Below are positions 57,647 through 64,000 of a stretch of DNA of 64,000 nucleotides, piece after piece. Within the stretch, counting starts at the first letter, position 1. Each line of letters starts with the position of its first letter. The notes under the pieces were generated by a model. The model saw only the letters and a list, made by a program, of their open reading frames with translations, ran no database searches and had not been told where the DNA came from. This stretch comes from Mesostigma viride (Eukaryota; Streptophyta; Mesostigmatophyceae; Mesostigmatales; Mesostigmataceae), in contig RPFO01000080.1 in the NCBI GenBank assembly GCA_009746045.1, forward strand, positions 485,366 to 549,365, given 5' to 3'. A program made the position numbers and the translations under genes.

Positions 57647-60600
57647 GAATCGGGGTTCTTTGAACGGAGTTTCTTCTATACGTGAATGCGGGAACAAGGG
57701 GCCGCTGGATGAGCGGCTTATAGGTCGTAGTGTTTACTCGTAGCTGTTTGGCTAGAGCTTTTGTGATTAGTAGATGCAATATAGTGCATGGTTGAAAAAT
57801 GAATTAAATAAAATGTGCGTTCCGCGCTTGGGTTGATTATACCCGGGCGGAACGGGGCGTGAGGTGCAGTGCCCCTGAAAAGAACAACCTACGCATTATT
57901 TAATACTAGCCGTGCAGATTCGGGATATTCTACCCCCGGTCTGTACGGTTAGCGTCTTACTAGCATCCACTAAACATAAGGGTTTAATGACGTCAGTTAG
58001 CTAGGGATAAGGGAGGTTTTGCGACTAAAAGCCGCTCTGGCTGGTTTTGTCGGCCTCTTTCTTTGCTCGTTGTCGTTGCGGCGGCAGCCGCAGCTATGGG
58101 TGCTGCGGAGCAAAATCCCAAAAGCACTGGTTGCACTGGCCACTTGGCCAGTGGTGAGACTTCCAGTTGTTAACCGGCCAGGCGTAGTTCCTCGCTCGGT
58201 TAACTAAAAGAAAAGGAAATGATTACCTCCGGTCCGCACCTTTTCCCCAGCTTGGGGTCTTTGGTGGGCCGGATGCCGTGACAGGTGCTCAACTGTCGCT
58301 TGGTCGGCCCAGTGCGCGAGCTGGTGCTCCGTACCTGGGGATGCTTGCACCCCGGGTTGGAGCCGGATGGCTGGCACTGGCGACCCGTGTCTCGGTCCGC
58401 GGCCTGCGGCTTTTTCTTCGGAAATTGCTGCTGGCCAGCAAACTTTGCAATTGCCTTCCGCCGAGGGGGGGTGGTTGGGGCTGGGGACGGCGATGGGAAA
58501 AGCGCCTAAGCTAGAAATTTTTTCCCCACGCATAGAAACCTCGGGGGGAATGCGGTCTTGGCTGAACGGACTCTCGTTCAGCCAGGTGCCTGGGGCTGTG
58601 GCCTCGGGCATCCGGGCTGGCGGGGCCTGGGCTAGGTCCACGTTTTTTCTCGAAGCACCCCGGGTCTATGGGGAGACGGCCATAGCGGTACCGACTCGGG
58701 GCCCCGAGAGGGGTCATGATAGGCTGGCCGTGCGCAATCGCAGTGCAAATGCGCTGGGCCTTTTTGGGCCTGGCCATGCATCCACAGCCGCCGGGCACAC
58801 GCCTCCCGATGTGGGGGGGCTCCCGTTTTGCGGCAGGGCGGTCACTTGTGACAACGAGCAAGGTGGAGTGCGGCTTCAAGGGAAAGCCAGGGCGGGGGTG
58901 ATTGGGCAACGTACTTCATGAAGGGCCTTGAACGGCGTGCCTCCGGGCATGTCAATTAGTGTCATATGTATGCTTCCACTTATTGTTTTAATGAAGATGC
59001 TGGTTTTTGTGGGAGCTACGTGGGACATGAATCGGGGTTCTTTGAACGGAGTTTCTTCTATACGTGAATGCGGGAACAAGGGCCGCTGGATGAGCGGCTT
59101 ATAGGTCGTAGTGTTTACTCGTAGCTGTTTGGCTAGAGCTTTTGTGATTAGTAGATGCAATATAGTGCATGGTTGAAAAATGAATTAAATAAAATGTGCG
59201 TTCCGCGCTTGGGTTGATTATACCCGGGCGGAACGGGGCGTGAGGTGCAGTGCCCCTGAAAAGAACAACCTACGCATTATTTAATACTAGCCGTGCAGAT
59301 TCGGGATATTCTACCCCCGGTCTGTACGGTTAGCGTCTTACTAGCATCCACTAAACATAAGGGTTTAATGACGTCAGTTAGCTAGGGATAAGGGAGGTTT
59401 TGCGACTAAAAGCCGCTCTGGCTGGTTTTGTCGGCCTCTTTCTTTGCTCGTTGTCGTTGCGGCGGCAGCCGCAGCTATGGGTGCTGCGGAGCAAAATCCC
59501 AAAAGCACTGGTTGCACTGGCCACTTGGCCAGTGGTGAGACTTCCAGTTGTTAACCGGCCAGGCGTAGTTCCTCGCTCGGTTAACTAAAAGAAAAGGAAA
59601 TGATTACCTCCGGTCCGCACCTTTTCCCCAGCTTGGGGTCTTTGGTGGGCCGGATGCCGTGACAGGTGCTCAACTGTCGCTTGGTCGGCCCAGTGCGCGA
59701 GCTGGTGCTCCGTACCTGGGGATGCTTGCACCCCGGGTTGGAGCCGGATGGCTGGCACTGGCGACCCGTGTCTCGGTCCGCGGCCTGCGGCTTTTTCTTC
59801 GGAAATTGCTGCTGGCCAGCAAACTTTGCAATTGCCTTCCGCCGAGGGGGGGTGGTTGGGGCTGGGGACGGCGATGGGAAAAGCGCCTAAGCTAGAAATT
59901 TTTTCCCCACGCATAGAAACCTCGGGGGGGAATGCGGTCTTGGCTGAACGGACTCTCGTTCAGCCAGGTGCCTGGGGCTGTGGCCTCGGGCATCCGGGCT
60001 GGCGGGGCCTGGGCTAGGTCCACGTTTTTTCTCGAAGCACCCCGGGTCTATGGGGAGACGGCCATAGCGGTACCGACTCGGGGCCCCGAGAGGGGTCATG
60101 ATAGGCTGGCCGTGCGCAATCGCAGTGCAAATGCGCTGGGCCTTTTTGGGCCTGGCCATGCATCCACAGCCGCCGGGCACACGCCTCCCGATGTGGGGGG
60201 GCTCCCGTTTTGCGGCAGGGCGGTCACTTGTGACAACGAGCAAGGTGGAGTGCGGCTTCAAGGGAAAGCCAGGGCGGGGGTGATTGGGCAACGTACTTCA
60301 TGAAGGGCCTTGAACGGCGTGCCTCCGGGCATGTCAATTAGTGTCATATGTATGCTTCCACTTATTGTTTTAATGAAGATGCTGGTTTTTGTGGGAGCTA
60401 CGTGGGACATGAATCGGGGTTCTTTGAACGGAGTTTCTTCTATACGTGAATGCGGGAACAAGGGGCCGCTGGATGAGCGGCTTATAGGTCGTAGTGTTTA
60501 CTCGTAGCTGTTTGGCTAGAGCTTTTGTGATTAGTAGATGCAATATAGTGCATGGTTGAAAAATGAATTAAATAAAATGTGCGTTCCGCGCTTGGGTTGA

Positions 60601-62372
60601 TTATACCCGGGCGGAACGGGGCGTGAGGTGCAGTGCCCCTGAAAAGAACAACCTACGCATTATTTAATACTAGCCGTGCAGATTCGGGATATTCTACCCC
60701 CGGTCTGTACGGTTAGCGTCTTACTAGCATCCACTAAACATAAGGGTTTAATGACGTCAGTTAGCTAGGGATAAGGGAGGTTTTGCGACTAAAAGCCGCT
60801 CTGGCTGGTTTTGTCGGCCTCTTTCTTTGCTCGTTGTCGTTGCGGCGGCAGCCGCAGCTATGGGTGCTGCGGAGCAAAATCCCAAAAGCACTGGTTGCAC
60901 TGGCCACTTGGCCAGTGGTGAGACTTCCAGTTGTTAACCGGCCAGGCGTAGTTCCTCGCTCGGTTAACTAAAAGAAAAGGAAATGATTACCTCCGGTCCG
61001 CACCTTTTCCCCAGCTTGGGGTCTTTGGTGGGCCGGATGCCGTGACAGGTGCTCAACTGTCGCTTGGTCGGCCCAGTGCGCGAGCTGGTGCTCCGTACCT
61101 GGGGATGCTTGCACCCCGGGTTGGAGCCGGATGGCTGGCACTGGCGACCCGTGTCTCGGTCCGCGGCCTGCGGCTTTTTCTTCGGAAATTGCTGCTGGCC
61201 AGCAAACTTTGCAATTGCCTTCCGCCGAGGGGGGGTGGTTGGGGCTGGGGACGGCGATGGGAAAAGCGCCTAAGCTAGAAATTTTTTCCCCACGCATAGA
61301 AACCTCGGGGGGGAATGCGGTCTTGGCTGAACGGACTCTCGTTCAGCCAGGTGCCTGGGGCTGTGGCCTCGGGCATCCGGGCTGGCGGGGCCTGGGCTAG
61401 GTCCACGTTTTTTCTCGAAGCACCCCGGGTCTATGGGGAGACGGCCATAGCGGTACCGACTCGGGGCCCCGAGAGGGGTCATGATAGGCTGGCCGTGCGC
61501 AATCGCAGTGCAAATGCGCTGGGCCTTTTTGGGCCTGGCCATGCATCCACAGCCGCCGGGCACACGCCTCCCGATGTGGGGGGGCTCCCGTTTTGCGGCA
61601 GGGCGGTCACTTGTGACAACGAGCAAGGTGGAGTGCGGCTTCAAGGGAAAGCCAGGGCGGGGGTGATTGGGCAACGTACTTCATGAAGGGCCTTGAACGG
61701 CGTGCCTCCGGGCATGTCAATTAGTGTCATATGTATGCTTCCACTTATTGTTTTAATGAAGATGCTGGTTTTTGTGGGAGCTACGTGGGACATGAATCGG
61801 GGTTCTTTGAACGGAGTTTCTTCTATACGTGAATGCGGGAACAAGGGCCGCTGGATGAGCGGCTTATAGGTCGTAGTGTTTACTCGTAGCTGTTTGGCTA
61901 GAGCTTTTGTGATTAGTAGATGCAATATAGTGCATGGTTGAAAAATGAATTAAATAAAATGTGCGTTCCGCGCTTGGGTTGATTATACCCGGGCGGAACG
62001 GGGCGTGAGGTGCAGTGCCCCTGAAAAGAACAACCTACGCATTATTTAATACTAGCCGTGCAGATTCGGGATATTCTACCCCCGGTCTGTACGGTTAGCG
62101 TCTTACTAGCATCCACTAAACATAAGGGTTTAATGACGTCAGTTAGCTAGGGATAAGGGAGGTTTTGCGACTAAAAGCCGCTCTGGCTGGTTTTGTCGGC
62201 CTCTTTCTTTGCTCCCCACCCACCCACCCGTGTCTTGGTTGCCTCTAGGGCAACGTACTTCATGAAGGGCCTTGAACGGCGTGCCTCCGGGCATGTCAAT
62301 TAGTGTCATATGTATGCTTCCACTTATTGTTTTAATGAAGATGCTGGTTTTTGTGGGAGCTACGTGGGACAT
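57647..62372. repeat. Head-to-tail array of a 1.38 kb repeat
   Basis: Units start GAATCGGGGTTC at 57647, 59029, 60411 and 61794 (spacing 1382, 1382, 1383). Three units are complete; the fourth is 579 bases because about 800 internal bases are replaced by a short filler. The differences I noticed between units are single-base length changes in G runs. Hairpins recur in every unit: CGTTCCGC/GCGGAACG (57818-57854 in unit 1), an 11 bp stem AGCCGTGCAGA/TCTGTACGGTT (57908-57950), GCCGC/GCGGC around TGGATGA, and GGCTGAACG/CGTTCAGCC. Open frames (up to about 180 codons) show no family. It is most simply a recent satellite or an amplified structured-RNA or circular-DNA unit. Confidence 0.9.
61794..62372. 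repeat. Fourth, internally deleted unit of the array
   Basis: The unit is normal to TTTCTTTGCTC (62214). About 33 bases of CCCACC-rich filler follow (62215-62247), and then the last 125 bases of the unit from GGGCAACGTACTTC to GGGACAT. The deletion removes the GC-rich middle. Confidence 0.85.
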
Positions 62373-62629
62373 GAAAGTCTATTTTTATGATCCCAAACAG
62401 GCTGGACGTGTCCGTGTGCCAAATTAATTTGTATTGTCCGCGCATTTCCGGCGCACGTCGCCGGCCGGACCTTGTGACAGCGCCAGAATTTGTTGTATGA
62501 CTTCTGAGGCGCCACAACACACTGGCCGACTGTGTAGGTAGAAAAATGTCTGTGGAGACGCTGTGCGTCGCGCTTAAATATTTTAATATAATTTTAATGA
62601 AAAGTTTGAAATGTTTCGTAAACCTTACC

Positions 62630-62658
62630 TAAGCTTAGCCGCTAGGCGGCTAAGCTTA
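62630..62658. repeat. Perfect inverted repeat with 13 bp arms
   Basis: TAAGCTTAGCCGC, three spacer bases, then GCGGCTAAGCTTA. An 11-base A run follows at about 62690-62700. Confidence 0.85.
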
Positions 62659-62732
62659 GCCAAACCACATGTGCACATCGATAGTCTCAAAAAAAAAAAA
62701 GGAACGAATAAGCATAGATACATATTTAACAA

Positions 62733-62930
62733 GGTGGGGGGGCCAAGGCCCCCCACGAATTCGGACGCACTACGCCACCAGGGGCCCTGAGGCCCCCGCC
62801 GAAAGCTTCGACCCGCCGGGCGGAGCGCCCGCCTACCGGGCCGGTCCCTACGCCGGGGGGCGAACCTTCGGCGGCCTTCCTTTGGGGGCTTCCCCTCGCG
62901 CGCGCTCGCGCCGGCCCACCGCACCGTCGA
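62733..62930. repeat. Cluster of GC-rich palindromes
   Basis: GTGGGGGGGCC/GGCCCCCCAC, GGGGCC/GGCCCC, CGGGCG/CGCCCG and GGGCC/GGCCGG-type inverted pairs lie within 200 bases, and the segment is much richer in GC than its flanks. Such palindrome clusters are known from organelle genomes of some green algae, so an organelle-derived insertion is one possibility. I see no gene in it. Confidence 0.5.
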
Positions 62931-62959
62931 TCCCACGCTCCGTCCCTCACGGGGAAATC

Positions 62960-64000
62960 TTCCAAATCAATTTTTATTCCTCGGAACTACGAAAATTCGG
63001 CCTAAACTCGCCCTAAATTCGTTTTTATTGCTCGAAACTAGTGACCGCTCAACAAAAAACGATTTCAGGCCGAATTTCGCATGCGTTCAGGGCAACTAAG
63101 TCGTAGCAACTAAGTCGACACTCGAAAATCCTCGTGCAAGACATAAAGTAGGAAAAGTCGCCTATTCGCACTTTCTTGTAGAGGGCGACTTTTTAAGTTG
63201 GTAGAGCCTGTATAGAGGTTGCTACGAATCCCTAATCTCTTCGCCATTGAGTGTTGGCTGCAGTTAGTTAAGGAACAGACCTGGACATTGTTGGAGCGCC
63301 GGCTCGTCGAGGGTCGAGGCTGGCTTTTATCGTCGAAGGAATTGTAAGACGTGAAGCATAAATGATCGATCCCTTTTCTTGAGGAATGAGGACTACAGCA
63401 TGCTTACACTCTCATCCAACATCACTCTCTAGCCGTTTTTAAGAATGCGACCACCATCATCGTTACGCATATAATGGTTGTTACAATGGTGGCTACATCG
63501 TCCGTCCCTAACTGAGCCAAGGCGATGTCTTTTTAATGCAAACTTGGCTTTGGTCGCTTCCCCGGAGGTCGGCCAGAGGGCACGGGGCAAGATAACGGCA
63601 GGCTGGAGCTACAAGGAGGGAGGAACGCAGCCACATGTGCGTGAGGTGATTAGGGGCAAGCCAGCAAGCGGGGGCACGACGAATAGGCAGACGTGGGGTG
63701 TAAGCCACGAACCATGGGGCATGGTGCAGCGGGCGTGGCAGCCACGTGCACACTAGCCATCAAGGGGCATGGTACTTGGGCTTTGACGGACAGGGTAAAA
63801 ATCTGCATCTGAAGTCTTGTTTTGTAGTGATATGGACAGTTGTTGATGTATAACATGAGGCATGAGCCATGAGGCTTAACCTACGAGCCTTGGGGCATGG
63901 GGTTGGTGGATGCGGCAAAGAGATGGGCAGCAGGCAACCAGCCACATCCACATGATTAGGGGCAATCAGGGGCATGGTGGGCCCACTTGTGCATGCCAGC
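62960..64000. other. No gene recognised; short repeats near the end
   Basis: AAGATAACGGCAGGCTGGAG at 63590-63609 is also found at about 16911. GCAGCCACATGTGCGTGAGG with GATTAGGGGCAAGCC (63627-63662) is echoed by CAGCCACATCCACATGATTAGGGGCAATC at 63938-63968. GGGGCATGG recurs several times between 63714 and 63975. No protein is recognised. Confidence 0.4.

Noticed and set aside
57710-57760. Hammerhead ribozyme in the tandem repeat
   Set aside because: CTGGATGAGCGGC resembles the CTGATGAG core, but it has an extra base and no GAAAC partner at the right distance; it is simply a small GCCGC/GCGGC hairpin.
58367-58921. Up to 184-codon frames in the 1.38 kb repeats as protein genes
   Set aside because: Several overlapping frames on both strands are open, and G-run length changes between units break the longest one (184 codons in unit 1; 89 plus 123 in units 2 and 3).

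Overview
This is a eukaryotic nuclear window packed with transposable elements. Introns with GT-AG borders, LTR retrotransposons, a Helitron, piggyBac and pogo-type DNA transposons, a tyrosine-recombinase (DIRS-type) retroelement and satellite arrays are all visible. There is no prokaryotic gene organisation, no rRNA gene, no complete tRNA gene and no CRISPR array. The mix resembles what is known from algae of the green lineage, but the sequence alone does not fix the species. Nearly every recognisable protein belongs to a mobile element; I see no confident host housekeeping gene.

Layout. 1-10615: a minus-strand Ty3/gypsy element (gypsy-1) with a 5' LTR, an ORF with a viroplasmin-like domain, gag, protease-RT, RNase H, integrase and a chromodomain. 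Its gag is split by a 1.7 kb TTAA-flanked element. 12986-14125 and 16959-18165: two copies of a LINE-ORF1-like element without reverse transcriptase, separated by a 1.3 kb CCACC/CCAGCC-rich satellite. 18172-37241: a second gypsy element (gypsy-2) with matching CCTAC target-site duplications. Its RT is split by a DIRS-type element (about 22124-32996), which is itself split by a complete Ty1/copia element (26761-32706, TSD GTACC). The order of insertion can therefore be read directly: ORF1 element, then gypsy-2, then DIRS, then copia.

37530-44800: fragments of the ORF1 element, a restriction-like-endonuclease domain, a decayed pogo/Tigger-type transposase and two inverted-repeat elements. 44969-49975: a frameshifted Helitron Rep-helicase. 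It is followed by a tandemly duplicated locus holding a plausible three-exon gene of unknown family (53161-54621) and an internally deleted piggyBac element with TTAA and terminal inverted repeats (50234-53100). 57647-62372: a head-to-tail array of a 1.38 kb repeat, three full units and one deleted unit, almost identical and rich in hairpins. 62630-62960: GC-rich palindromes.

Only the copia polyprotein looks fully intact. The DIRS-type ORFs are nearly intact. Most other elements carry frameshifts or deletions. The features most worth following up are the conserved G-run frameshift site and the LTR-spanning leader ORF of the gypsy family, the 2A-like motif between RNase H and recombinase in the DIRS element, the ORF1-only LINE-like family, the three-exon orphan gene, and the 1.38 kb array.
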